Shown here in pieces: positions 1-8,367 of a stretch of DNA of 64,000 nucleotides. The notes beneath the pieces are model-generated. The model saw only the letters and a program-made list of their open reading frames with translations. It was not told the origin of the DNA and did no database searches. The translations under genes were made by a program, and so were the position numbers. The stretch covers positions 1-64,000 of the IMG/VR virus record IMGVR_UViG_3300034524_000011; one strand, 5' to 3'. Source of the stretch: a virus. Every line of letters begins with the position of its first letter. The stretch's first letter is position 1.

Positions 1-505
1 ATACCGGGACATGAACTCATCGGATAAACCAATCCGGAAACGCAGCCTTCAAAGGCTGGCCAAGGAGCTGGGACTTTCACTGGACCACCTAAAGAAGTTA
101 AGCGCCAAGAATGACTGGGTAAGCAGAGCCGCAGCATATGACGAATACCTGGATGAGCTGGCCAGAGAGCAAAACGAGGCTGAAATCATCAAGATGCGTA
201 AGAACCATGCGCTGCTGGCCTCTCAAATGATCACCAAGGCGGCCAAGAGGCTGCTAACAATGCCGGAAGAGGAGATAACCGCAGCCGACCTCGTGCGCCT
301 GGTCGATGTCGGAGTTAAAATCGAAAGATTAAGCCGCGGCGAATCCACCGAAAATAGACAGATAAGCGGAGAGGCAAAGGTCATTCACCAGGGAGAAGTA
401 ACGGTTAAAAATCCGATGAGCCTGGACCTTTCCCGATTATCTGACGAGGAGCTGTCGAACCTTGAACAGCTACTGGAAAAACTACATCCAGAGCCAGATG
501 TTTGA
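1..505 (+). CDS. Terminase small subunit, 5'-truncated by window edge
   Basis: The reading frame is open from base 2 and matches residues 28 onward of the complete copy at 56364-56948, so the first 27 codons lie outside the window. The protein recognises phage DNA for packaging and hands it to the large subunit. The visible part begins with a helix-turn-helix-like segment (residues RSLQRLAKELGLSLDHLK), followed by charged helices and an acidic C-terminus (DLSRLSDEELSNLEQLLEKL), the usual layout of small terminases. It overlaps the large subunit gene by 44 bases. Compared with the right-hand copy it differs at scattered residues (for example NDWVSRAAAYDEYLD against NNWVERAAAYDAYLE). Function rests on position and layout rather than on a diagnostic motif. 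Confidence 0.8.
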   Translation, partial: YRDMNSSDKPIRKRSLQRLAKELGLSLDHLKKLSAKNDWVSRAAAYDEYLDELAREQNEAEIIKMRKNHALLASQMITKAAKRLLTMPEEEITAADLVRLVDVGVKIERLSRGESTENRQISGEAKVIHQGEVTVKNPMSLDLSRLSDEELSNLEQLLEKLHPEPDV

Positions 506-1955
506 TGTTAACGCTCTGCGGGAAGCGATCCTGAAGGAGAAAGCGGAGCGCAACCTTTCAGAGTTCATCAAACAAGCGTGGCAAGTAATCGAACCAGGCA
601 CGCCGTATGTAGAGAACTGGCACATTGATTTAATAAGCGAGTATCTCCAAGCGGTGGATAACTGCGAGATATTGAGGCTTATAATCAATATCCCGCCCCG
701 GCACATGAAGTCCATACAAACAACAGTGTGCTACCCAGCCTGGTCATGGATCAAGAAACCGGAAAAGCGTTTTATAAAAGTTTCATACAGTGACAGCTTA
801 TCCAGGAAGCATAACGTACTCTGCAGAGATATTATTAGAAGCCCATGGTACCAGAAAAACTGGGGAGACCGGTTCAAGATCAAGGACGACGTCGACAGGC
901 AGGATGAGTTCAAAAATAATCACCACGGAATGATGTTCTCCACGAGCGTAGGCGGCCGATTAACCGGTGAAGGCGGAGACGTAATCATCGTGGACGACCC
1001 GCAAAATCCTCTCATGGCCAACAGCGCCACAGAGAGAGAAGCATCGATAGCATTCTTTAAGAACACGCTGCAGACCCGTCTCAATGATCCGAAAAAAGGC
1101 GCAATAATCGTAATCATGCAGAGACTGCATGAGAACGACCTGACAGGCTACATTCTTTCAGAGCAGCTGGGATATGAACATGTATGTCTGCCGGCAGAAG
1201 CTCCAGAAAGGACAATTATTCATTTTCCGATAAGTGGCCGTGAGATTATCCGGGAGAAAGGAGATCTTCTTAATCCACAGCGCTTTGACAAAGAAACCCT
1301 GGAAGGCCTCAAGAAATCCATGGGAAGCGCTCAATATGCCGGACAGTTCCAGCAGACACCGGCGCCGGCTGAAGGTTTAATATTCAAGAGAGAATGGCTG
1401 GGGAATTTCTTCAAGGCAGCACCTCACCAAAGCATGCTTATTCAATCCTGGGATATGCCGTTCACTAAAAGCGAAGGCAGCGCCAAATGTGCAGGCATTG
1501 TCATGGGAAGGAATGGCTCCAACATTTACATCCATGACCTGGTGAACGACAAAATGAGCTTCACAGAGAGCGTGGCTGCAGTTCGCACACTTACAGGCAA
1601 GTGGCCAAAAGCCAGAGCGAAGGTTATAGAAAACAAAGCAAATGGCCCGGCCATCGTTGACCTTCTGAAAAAAGAGATCCCAGGCATGGTGGAGTTTAAC
1701 CCGAAGGGCAGTAAGGAAGAGCGTGCAATCAGTGTAACACCTTACTTTGAAGCGGGAAATATCTGGTTCCCAGATCCAGAAACGCACCCATGGGTACACG
1801 ACTTAATCAATGACCTTTTGATATTTCCAAAAGGGCAATACAAGGATACAGTAGACGCCCTGGTACAAGGTATTTTATATCTCATGGATAAACCGTCCAT
1901 GACAGGTCCGCCAAAGGATACTACCCTCACAAAGAGCAGCTACTGGCGACGATAA
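462..1955 (+). CDS. terL: Terminase large subunit
   Basis: Packaging motor ATPase and nuclease, 497 residues. The N-terminal ATPase has a deviant Walker A (IPPRHMKS, about 78-84), Walker B VIIVDD (174-179) and a downstream coupling segment VIMQRLHEND (218-226). The C-terminal RNase-H-like nuclease shows the expected acidic residues: D331 in SWDMP, E390 in VIENKANG and D462/D465 in KDTVDALV. The start chosen is TTG at 462, which has GAGGAG about 10 bases upstream. ATG at 498 is an alternative but has no ribosome site. The gene overlaps the small subunit by 44 bases. It is about 96 percent identical by eye to the second copy at 56905. Confidence 0.95.
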   Translation: MNSYWKNYIQSQMFDVNALREAILKEKAERNLSEFIKQAWQVIEPGTPYVENWHIDLISEYLQAVDNCEILRLIINIPPRHMKSIQTTVCYPAWSWIKKPEKRFIKVSYSDSLSRKHNVLCRDIIRSPWYQKNWGDRFKIKDDVDRQDEFKNNHHGMMFSTSVGGRLTGEGGDVIIVDDPQNPLMANSATEREASIAFFKNTLQTRLNDPKKGAIIVIMQRLHENDLTGYILSEQLGYEHVCLPAEAPERTIIHFPISGREIIREKGDLLNPQRFDKETLEGLKKSMGSAQYAGQFQQTPAPAEGLIFKREWLGNFFKAAPHQSMLIQSWDMPFTKSEGSAKCAGIVMGRNGSNIYIHDLVNDKMSFTESVAAVRTLTGKWPKARAKVIENKANGPAIVDLLKKEIPGMVEFNPKGSKEERAISVTPYFEAGNIWFPDPETHPWVHDLINDLLIFPKGQYKDTVDALVQGILYLMDKPSMTGPPKDTTLTKSSYWRR

Positions 1956-1960
1956 AGAAA

Positions 1961-2031
1961 AGCACCGTGCAAGCACAGTGCAAGTATAGTGCTTTTATTA
2001 TACCAATATCAGCCCAGCACAGGGAGAGCAC
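1961..2031 (+). repeat. 11-bp-phased GCAC repeats, cluster 1
   Basis: Three head-to-tail 11-mers AGCACCGTGCA, AGCACAGTGCA and AGTATAGTGCT fill 1961-1993. Two further GCAC elements lie at 2017 and 2028, again 11 bp apart. The core GCACnGTGC is itself palindromic. One-turn spacing suggests protein binding on one face of the helix. Confidence 0.7.
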
Positions 2032-2100
2032 TACAAAAAGAGAGATAATCTAAAAAACGGTTTTTGTTATTAAAAATGTCATAAAAACGATGAGGTTTAG

Positions 2101-2127
2101 GAAGCGTTTATAGCGCTTCTTTTTATT
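2101..2127 (+). terminator. Rho-independent terminator after terminase
   Basis: Stem GAAGCG (2101-2106) with CGCTTC (2114-2119), 7-base loop, followed by TTTTTATTT. The second copy has a different but equally good hairpin at the same place (AAGCGTT/AACGCTT, 58546-58562), so the structure is kept while the sequence has changed. Confidence 0.75.
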
Positions 2128-2169
2128 TATTCCAATTACTCCAAACCCAGCAATAATGCGGTTTTGCAA

Positions 2170-2273
2170 AAAGCATAGTGCAAGCACCATACAAGCACAG
2201 TAAAAGCACAGAACGAGCCCTGCTGGTACCCTATTACCTTTAACCTATTACCTTTTACCTTTTACCTATCACT
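2170..2273 (+). repeat. Compound array: 11-bp GCAC repeats then 7-bp ACC repeats
   Basis: GCAT/GCAC/GCCC elements start at 2173, 2184, 2195, 2206 and 2217, exactly 11 bp apart. ACC or ACT then starts at 2228, 2236, 2243, 2250, 2257, 2264 and 2271, that is 7 bp apart after a first step of 8. The order and spacing match the array within the replisome-organizer gene, including a shared GGTACCCTAT at the junction. Such iterons next to a repeat tract resemble an initiator-binding origin. Direct proof is lacking. Confidence 0.65.
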
Positions 2274-2337
2274 GTATAGTGCGACAGGTAGGACGGGAAA
2301 GGAGGGATAAATAAATCAAAGAGAGGAGAGATCCATC

Positions 2338-2571
2338 ATGGACACCAAAGGCTATCAATTAAGGGCCCGTTTCCTTCAGGAAGCTGAAGAGAAAGGACCA
2401 ACAGCACAAATGCTGATAGTAGCTGTCAAGCTGCCAACCGGAGCCGTCGAGCTTATCACAAACACGGCCCTGCTGCACACAAAGATAGACTACTACAAAA
2501 ACGCATATGATGAGGAATTCAGGCTAAAAGGGAACTCCAACGTGCAGATAGTAGGCTTCATGTTTGTGTAG
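2338..2571 (+). CDS. Conserved small phage protein, function unknown
   Basis: A 77-residue protein preceded by GAGGAGAG. No family recognised. It is soluble, with mixed charged and hydrophobic residues and no membrane segment. The predicted protein is identical in the second copy (58784-59017) although the DNA carries several synonymous changes, so it is under purifying selection. It is the first gene after the repeat region and probably starts the portal-capsid operon. Confidence 0.75.
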   Translation: MDTKGYQLRARFLQEAEEKGPTAQMLIVAVKLPTGAVELITNTALLHTKIDYYKNAYDEEFRLKGNSNVQIVGFMFV

Positions 2572-2605
2572 CCAGGACAAGGCGGAAAGGGAGGTGAGAA
2601 AGTAA

Positions 2606-4006
2606 ATGGCTAACAATAATTTCAGGGAAATCGGCCGCATCGGACAAAAAAGATATGGTGGCTTTTTCTATGAGGAATTCCTGAAAGATCTCCAGGGAAG
2701 GAAAGGCGTCGAGGTTTACAAGGAGATGAGTGAGAACGACGATGTAATCGGCGCAATCCTTTATGCGATCGAGATGTTAATCAGGCAAGTATCCTGGATG
2801 GTTCAACCGGGAGGACCCACAGCAAAGGATGAGGAAGCTGCAGAGTTCATCTACCAATGTATGGACGATATGCAGGATACCTGGACCGATACCATATCGG
2901 AAATCCTTTCATTCCTGACATATGGATGGAGCGCTCACGAAATCGTGTACAAGAGGCGCGCCGGCAAGAGCAAGGATCCAAGACTTAACAGCAAATACAG
3001 CGATGGCCTCATAGGATGGCGCAAGCTCCCGATAAGAGCCCAGGAGACCCTCTGGGAATGGGTATATGACGACGAGGACAATCTTCTCGGAATGATCCAG
3101 ATGCCGCCGCCAAAGTATGAGCTCATCACGATACCAATTGAAAGGCTTCTAATCTTCAGGACCAAGAGCAGGAAAGGTAGCCCGGAAGGAAAGAGCATCC
3201 TCCGTAATGCATACCGCAGTTGGTACTTCAAGCGCAGGATCCAGGAGATAGAGGGAATAGGTATCGAAAGAGACCTGGCCGGTTTTCCGACATTGACAGC
3301 TCCGGAGGGAATGAACATCTGGGATGAAGACGACCCAGAAATGGTAGCTGTCAGGATGGCCGCAGACCGAATTGTCCAAAACATAAGACGGGACAGTCTG
3401 GAAGGTTTGACATTACCGGCCGGCTGGAAGCTGGAGCTCTTAAGCACAGGAGGGCGCCGACAGTTTGACACCAATGCAATTATTGAGAGATACGACACCA
3501 GGATAGCAATGACCGTCCTGGCCGATTTTGTTTTATTAGGTCACCAGAAGGTGGGAAGTTTCGCACTGTCCAGTGATAAGACAGAACTCTTTGCAATGGC
3601 CGTCGGAGCATACCTTGACATCATCTGCGAAACTTTCAACAACAAGGCAATCCCAGCGCTGATTGATTTAAACGCTCAACACTTCGCCGGCATCACCGAT
3701 TATCCTACGCTGCAGCATGGCGACATTGAGAGCGCAGACATTCAGGCTCTGGCCTCTTATATCAAGGATATGACAGGCGTCGGCATACTGGTACCGGACG
3801 ACCACCTCGAAGATTATGTGAGAGAAGTGGCCGGCCTGCCAGAAAGGCTGGATGAAGGGACCAATCCAAGGAAGCCAAGGCCAACAAGAGAGCGCAATCC
3901 TGACGTTCAGCCAGGCAAGGAGGCAGACATTGACGATCTGGGATATTTAGAGGACGATGAGGAAGCTGTAAAGAAGGCCATGGAGAGATTGGGGAGGTAT
4001 GATTGA
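2606..4006 (+). CDS. Portal protein (DUF935 / Mu gp29-like)
   Basis: The portal forms the dodecameric ring at the capsid vertex through which DNA enters and to which the connector and tail attach. The 466-residue length, the N-terminal GRIGQKRYGGFFYEEF, and the central stretch AYRSWYFKRRIQEIEG followed by GIERDLAGFPTLT fit the DUF935 (Mu gp29-like) portal family. The acidic, variable C-terminus (from about residue 415) carries most differences from the second copy, about 20 in total by eye. SD GGGAGGTGAG precedes the ATG at 2606. The gene overlaps the next by four bases (ATGA), as portal and MuF genes often do. Confidence 0.92.
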   Translation: MANNNFREIGRIGQKRYGGFFYEEFLKDLQGRKGVEVYKEMSENDDVIGAILYAIEMLIRQVSWMVQPGGPTAKDEEAAEFIYQCMDDMQDTWTDTISEILSFLTYGWSAHEIVYKRRAGKSKDPRLNSKYSDGLIGWRKLPIRAQETLWEWVYDDEDNLLGMIQMPPPKYELITIPIERLLIFRTKSRKGSPEGKSILRNAYRSWYFKRRIQEIEGIGIERDLAGFPTLTAPEGMNIWDEDDPEMVAVRMAADRIVQNIRRDSLEGLTLPAGWKLELLSTGGRRQFDTNAIIERYDTRIAMTVLADFVLLGHQKVGSFALSSDKTELFAMAVGAYLDIICETFNNKAIPALIDLNAQHFAGITDYPTLQHGDIESADIQALASYIKDMTGVGILVPDDHLEDYVREVAGLPERLDEGTNPRKPRPTRERNPDVQPGKEADIDDLGYLEDDEEAVKKAMERLGRYD

Positions 4007-7000
4007 TGTTCAGGATCCGGAAGTCAATTCACCTTCATCCGATATACAAGGCAAAGAAGAAAAGTAAAGCAGCGCAAGAGGTCCTCGATAAGTTAAATAC
4101 ATTCCTGGATGCAACGGAGCCCGAACCGGTGTTTTTCCTCACCAGGCTATGGAAGGACCAGCAGCAGGCCATAACATATAAGGAATTAAGAGAGGCAATT
4201 CTCAACGGTTACATCGACGAAAAGACCATCCAGGCCTGGCAGAACGACTACGCAAACTTTGTAAACGAGCACTTAAAACCTCTATGGATTGAGGCGATGC
4301 AGGCAGCTAACGCAGATTTGATGGCAGCACATCCTGAGTATTTCTTCGACCCAATGAGCCAGGGTGTCCTTAAGTGGACCAATGAACATGGGGCTCAATG
4401 GGTAACTGTAATAACGGAAGAACAGAAGGAAGCAATATCGGCCATGCTGGAGCATGCATACAGCGGAGCATTTTCTGTTGACGAGCTGGCCAGAGCAATC
4501 CGACCAACAATAGGACTAACCAAGGTTCAAGCCAAGGCCAACCTGAACTATTATCAGCATGTGAAAAACACACTCCTGGAGAACAACCCAGGAATGAAGG
4601 AATCCACGGCCCAGAAAAAGGCTCAAGAAGCAGCGGCAAAATATGCAGCCAAGCAGCATAGGCAAAGAGCTTTCACTATTGCCACAACCGAAATGGCATT
4701 CGCTTATAACAAGGGAGCTGATGAGGGAATAAAGCAGGCCCAGGAGCAGAACCTTATAGGCAAAGTGGTGAAAGTTTGGAGCACAGCCGCAGATGAAGGT
4801 GTATGCTCTATATGTGGAGCATTGGACGGCGTCGAAGTAGAAATGGGCGCTGATTTTGATTTCAAAGGCAATGAATTATACAGCGGTCAGAAGGAAACCC
4901 CGCCGGCGCACCCACGCTGCAGATGTGCATTGCTTTATGTCGAAAAAGAACCTCCGAAATACCAGGCGGTACCTGATCAGGAAGTGATCCAGAACTGGAA
5001 CCCGGAAGATCAAATACCAACACCTGAACATCCGGAATCAGCAAAGCCAATAATACCGCCGGCAGAGAAAATGCCACCAGGCATGAAATACAAAGGCAAG
5101 GCAAATCTCGGAGGAACCGGGGAAATGCATTTATACATCGATGATACCGGCCAGGAATGGCTATTCAAGCCAGCACAAAGCAAAGCTGGAAAACCAGAAG
5201 CCTTCAGAGCGTATGTCCAGGAGGCCGGATATAAGGTCCAGGCGATAATAGATCCAGACACAGCGGTACCCGTAGGAACCGGGGAACTGGGCGGCAAGTT
5301 TGGAGCCTACCAGAAGAGAATAACAACCATAAGCGACAAAATAGACCTGAAGCATTGGCAATACACCAGCGAACAGCTACCACCAGGAATGGCAGCGCAG
5401 CTACAAAGAGAGCATGTAACTGATTGGCTATTGGCCAACTTTGACAGCCATGGTGGTAACTTCGTAATGGACGAGGCAGGACGGCTCATAGGAACAGACA
5501 AAGAACAGGCTTTCAGGTACATCAAGCAGATAGGCGCCCAGCAGATGAGCTACACATACCACCCCAATGCAACCTATGGAGAGACAGAGCCGATTTATAA
5601 TACTTTATTCCGAAGGTTCGCAAAAGGAGAAATAGATCTGGATCTGCAGGATACATTGACTTACATCAAGAGAGTGGAGGCAATCCCAGATAACCAGTAC
5701 CGGGAAATATTCAGAGACTATGCCGAAGCTCTATATGGGAAAGGCAAAGAAGCAGAGGAGCTGCTGGACCTGATCGTCGAGAGAAAAAACCGGTTAAGAG
5801 AAGACTACCGTCAATTTTTCAGCGACCTTCTCACAGAGCGAACCGGTAAAAAACAAGTGTTCGTCTGGGCAGACGAGGCTGCAGAGCATATGAAACAGCC
5901 ACTAACGGCAGTAACACACAGCCCGGAAACCCTGCAAAAGATGAACATGGCAGAGCTTAAGCAACTGGCCAAACAAAAGCAGATCCCATACTACAACAAT
6001 ATGAATAAGACCCAGCTGGTAACAGCAATATCGGACCCGGTAAAAGCACCAGAAATGAGCGCCCAGGTAAGAAATAGGCTGCTGGCCAACGAGGCAGCCA
6101 GGAAAGCTGCAGCAAGAACACCAGCAGCGCAGAAGGCCAAAGAAATCGTATCTGCAGATGAAATATTCAAAGACGCCTCAATCATTCCAGAGAAAAAGCT
6201 GGGAGTTCCGGTCAGAAGCGATAAGGGCAGCGTTGAAGGTCTCAATTTAACGGCCAGGAGAATGCGGTTATTAGACGACGCAAGCGGTACGGAATATGAG
6301 GTCTATGAAATAACCGGCAAGCTGACCAGGGAAACATGGTCCAAGACATGGGACAAGATGAAACCCATAGGAGAGATAGGAGAGCTTGAATTTGAGCTCG
6401 CAGACGATGCCAAAAAGCTCTTTGCTTCCAAAGCGGACCTTGGAGCTTCCATCAGAAGCATTAAGGTAATAGATGGAGAAACAACATTCGAGCTTTACAT
6501 TGATGGCCAGACCAGGAGATACAATGGCTGGCGCGGCTTCTTTAGATTGAGAACACCGGTAACCTCAAATGGAGCCGCAGACGCTGCGAACATGAGAAAT
6601 ATGCTGCAAAAACTGGAGCTTGATGATCTTTTATTGAACCCGGATAGCGAAGCTGAAAGAGTGTTCAAAATGAGCCGACTTGTATGGCAACACGCTCCCC
6701 ATCGTATCCAGGAATTAGATGGTTTGACGCCAGAGCAGATACCGATTAAACTGGATATGATAATGAGGCAAGAAGGAATAGACCCGAAACGTATAAATAA
6801 CATGAAGCTGGTTAAAGTCTTTGATGGATATTCAACATACGTCGAAGAGGGAATTGTCGAAACATACAAGAAGGCAGGCCTAAAATATGTCTGGACTGGA
6901 GTTCCGGATGCAGACGATATCGTAAAGATCATTCAGAGCCCAGGCCTGATGTCAAACAACAACCGTTTCAGAGCAGGATTGAGGCGCACAGGAGCAAGCC

Positions 7001-7425
7001 CGGTAGAGGATTTCAGGACCGGCGGCAGCGATAACGTATTCACCAGGATAGGCGTCAAAAGCAAAAGTAACCCAAGATTTGACGACTGCTACCGTGGGAA
7101 CCGATATCGCATTCTTATTGATCCAAGAGTCATGGAAAGAACAGACTGGTACGCATACGATGGAGACTCCTTCGGGAGCTCGGATCCGTCGGCCATGGCC
7201 GGCAGAGTCTCACCGGTGGAATTCATCAAGCGAATGGCCACAAGCTACCGGTACGGCAATGAAATTATGTTCAGGCACGGCATAGCGAAGGAGACATTCA
7301 TCGGAATATCGTGTCAGAGCAATGCCCTGCGAGCAGAACTCCTGGAGAAGTTCAAACAGGCGCACATTACTAAGATAAACGGGATACCGATAGAAGATTT
7401 TGTAAAGGTGGGATCTACGATATGA
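4003..7425 (+). CDS. MuF minor head protein fused to kinase-like and possible ADP-ribosyltransferase-like segments
   Basis: At 1140 residues this is far longer than a plain MuF head-morphogenesis protein (about 250-450). Residues about 215-315 are the MuF domain with its cysteine/histidine set (VCSICGALDG about 267-276, HPRCRC about 303-308). From about 358 a second domain carries FDSHGGNF (about 480-487) and GTDKEQAF (about 497-504), arranged like the catalytic loop and metal-binding aspartate of HipA/PI3K-like kinases. A SAP/Rho-N-like helical motif follows at about 646-680. The last 200 residues include SNNNRFRAG (about 983) and GNEIMFRHGI (about 1085), which resembles the final glutamate motif of ADP-ribosyltransferase folds. 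Phage MuF proteins with C-terminal toxin domains are a known class; assignment here is inferred. Four-base overlaps link it to the portal and to the next gene. Confidence 0.8.
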   Translation: MMFRIRKSIHLHPIYKAKKKSKAAQEVLDKLNTFLDATEPEPVFFLTRLWKDQQQAITYKELREAILNGYIDEKTIQAWQNDYANFVNEHLKPLWIEAMQAANADLMAAHPEYFFDPMSQGVLKWTNEHGAQWVTVITEEQKEAISAMLEHAYSGAFSVDELARAIRPTIGLTKVQAKANLNYYQHVKNTLLENNPGMKESTAQKKAQEAAAKYAAKQHRQRAFTIATTEMAFAYNKGADEGIKQAQEQNLIGKVVKVWSTAADEGVCSICGALDGVEVEMGADFDFKGNELYSGQKETPPAHPRCRCALLYVEKEPPKYQAVPDQEVIQNWNPEDQIPTPEHPESAKPIIPPAEKMPPGMKYKGKANLGGTGEMHLYIDDTGQEWLFKPAQSKAGKPEAFRAYVQEAGYKVQAIIDPDTAVPVGTGELGGKFGAYQKRITTISDKIDLKHWQYTSEQLPPGMAAQLQREHVTDWLLANFDSHGGNFVMDEAGRLIGTDKEQAFRYIKQIGAQQMSYTYHPNATYGETEPIYNTLFRRFAKGEIDLDLQDTLTYIKRVEAIPDNQYREIFRDYAEALYGKGKEAEELLDLIVERKNRLREDYRQFFSDLLTERTGKKQVFVWADEAAEHMKQPLTAVTHSPETLQKMNMAELKQLAKQKQIPYYNNMNKTQLVTAISDPVKAPEMSAQVRNRLLANEAARKAAARTPAAQKAKEIVSADEIFKDASIIPEKKLGVPVRSDKGSVEGLNLTARRMRLLDDASGTEYEVYEITGKLTRETWSKTWDKMKPIGEIGELEFELADDAKKLFASKADLGASIRSIKVIDGETTFELYIDGQTRRYNGWRGFFRLRTPVTSNGAADAANMRNMLQKLELDDLLLNPDSEAERVFKMSRLVWQHAPHRIQELDGLTPEQIPIKLDMIMRQEGIDPKRINNMKLVKVFDGYSTYVEEGIVETYKKAGLKYVWTGVPDADDIVKIIQSPGLMSNNNRFRAGLRRTGASPVEDFRTGGSDNVFTRIGVKSKSNPRFDDCYRGNRYRILIDPRVMERTDWYAYDGDSFGSSDPSAMAGRVSPVEFIKRMATSYRYGNEIMFRHGIAKETFIGISCQSNALRAELLEKFKQAHITKINGIPIEDFVKVGSTI

Positions 7426-7757
7426 TAGACCAAAGAGCTGTATACGTCTTCAAGCCACCGGGAGAAAAAGATTTCACCGGGATAGCGCTGGATGTTCACA
7501 TTCACAAAGAGACCCTCCGGTTCTTTGACACCAACAGAGGACACGAACTGCCAGGCAAGGTAACCCAGGAGACTGACAACGGATTTATATTCACATCAAC
7601 AGGAATCATTCAAGGGGAATGGCAGTTCAAAGTGCTGGGAATTGGAGAGTTTAAACGGAAATATTTCAAACTGGTCGAAGGCGGCCAAACGCTGGCGGCC
7701 AAGTTACAAACAACAGAGGACCTCCACCAATGGTATCGGAGGGAGTTCAAGATTTAA
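7422..7757 (+). CDS. Small protein coupled to the MuF fusion, possible immunity partner
   Basis: 111 residues, ATG overlapping the MuF stop as ATGA, so translation is likely coupled. No family recognised. The sequence is beta-rich (YVFKPPGEKDFTGIALDVHI), soluble, without signal peptide. Small genes directly after MuF-toxin fusions commonly encode cognate immunity proteins, which makes that role possible here, but the evidence is position only. A head-assembly role is the alternative. The start of the second copy is at 63868. Confidence 0.6.
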   Translation: MIDQRAVYVFKPPGEKDFTGIALDVHIHKETLRFFDTNRGHELPGKVTQETDNGFIFTSTGIIQGEWQFKVLGIGEFKRKYFKLVEGGQTLAAKLQTTEDLHQWYRREFKI

Positions 7758-7785
7758 GGCGAGGGAAATAGACCTCGTCTTTTTG
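7758..7785 (+). terminator. Weak rho-independent terminator
   Basis: Stem GCGAGG (7759-7764) with CCTCGT (7773-7778, one G-T pair), 8-base loop, followed by a T-rich tract. It separates the portal-MuF genes from the protease-capsid genes. Confidence 0.6.
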
Positions 7786-7807
7786 CTTTGAAAGGAGGTT
7801 GATATCA

Positions 7808-8281
7808 ATGCCTAAATTCAGCGACCTGGTGAACATCAAGAAGGACCAGCCGAAACCGGCAAAAAAAACTTCAGGCGTGATAAAAGGTCGCTTCAAGATC
7901 CAGAAATCAGACGATGACAAAATGCTGGCCTTTGGATGGGCCAACGTAGCAGTCACTGCCAGCGGCCAACAGATAGAAGACTATCACGAGGACATGATAG
8001 ATCCGGAAGAGCTGGAGCAGGCCGCATACACATTCGTGGAGCTTTATCGTGAAGGTGGAGAGCAACACGAGCGCGGAGGAGTGGCTGTACTCATTGAAAG
8101 CATGGTATTCACCAAGGAGAAGATGAGGCTCCTGAACATTCCAGAAGGTACGCTGCCTGAAGGCTGGTGGATAGGCTTCAAGGTATTAGATCCGGATGTA
8201 TGGGAGAAGGTCAAGGATGGAACGTACCCGATGTTCAGCATTGAAGGAGAGGCCATCAGAGAGGAAGTTACCGAAGAATAA
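7808..8281 (+). CDS. XkdF-like prohead protease
   Basis: A 157-residue protein resembling PBSX XkdF and the Peptidase_S78_2 group, which process scaffold and capsid during head maturation. A histidine in GEQHERGG (H87) and a serine in LIESMVF (S98) sit where the catalytic His and Ser of this family are found. GTLPEGWWIGFKVLDPDVWEKV follows, as in other XkdF proteins. The ATG at 7808 is chosen because AGGAGG (7793-7798) lies 9 bases upstream. An in-frame TTG at 7799 directly abuts that site. It precedes the scaffold and capsid genes as expected. Confidence 0.85.
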   Translation: MPKFSDLVNIKKDQPKPAKKTSGVIKGRFKIQKSDDDKMLAFGWANVAVTASGQQIEDYHEDMIDPEELEQAAYTFVELYREGGEQHERGGVAVLIESMVFTKEKMRLLNIPEGTLPEGWWIGFKVLDPDVWEKVKDGTYPMFSIEGEAIREEVTEE

Positions 8282-8302
8282 TAGCATATCGGTAAATCAA
8301 GA

Positions 8303-8327
8303 AACGGCGAGAAATCGTCGTTTTTTG
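8303..8327 (+). terminator. Rho-independent terminator after protease gene
   Basis: AACGGCGA (8303-8310), GAAA loop, TCGTCGTT (8315-8322), then a T run. It would reduce read-through from protease to scaffold. Confidence 0.75.
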
Positions 8328-8367
8328 TTTTATATAAATCAGCCGGGAAAGGAGGAGAGACACGAAA

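Larger units (their letters stand above)
1956..2337 (+). other. Repeat-rich intergenic region between terminase and portal operon
   Basis: This 382-base stretch holds no gene. It contains two clusters of GCAC elements at 11-bp spacing (1962-1993 with 2017-2031, and 2173-2220), a rho-independent-type hairpin (2101-2127) and a run of ACC at 7-bp spacing (2228-2273), ending in an AGGAG-rich leader for the next gene. The equivalent region of the second phage copy (58399-58783) keeps all of these although the DNA between them has diverged. A similar compound array lies inside the replisome-organizer gene at 45902-46020, so a replication or regulatory role is inferred. Confidence 0.7.

Noticed and set aside
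2170-2273. Short regular repeats considered as a CRISPR array
   Set aside because: Units are 7-11 bp with no spacers. They match an array inside the replication gene instead.
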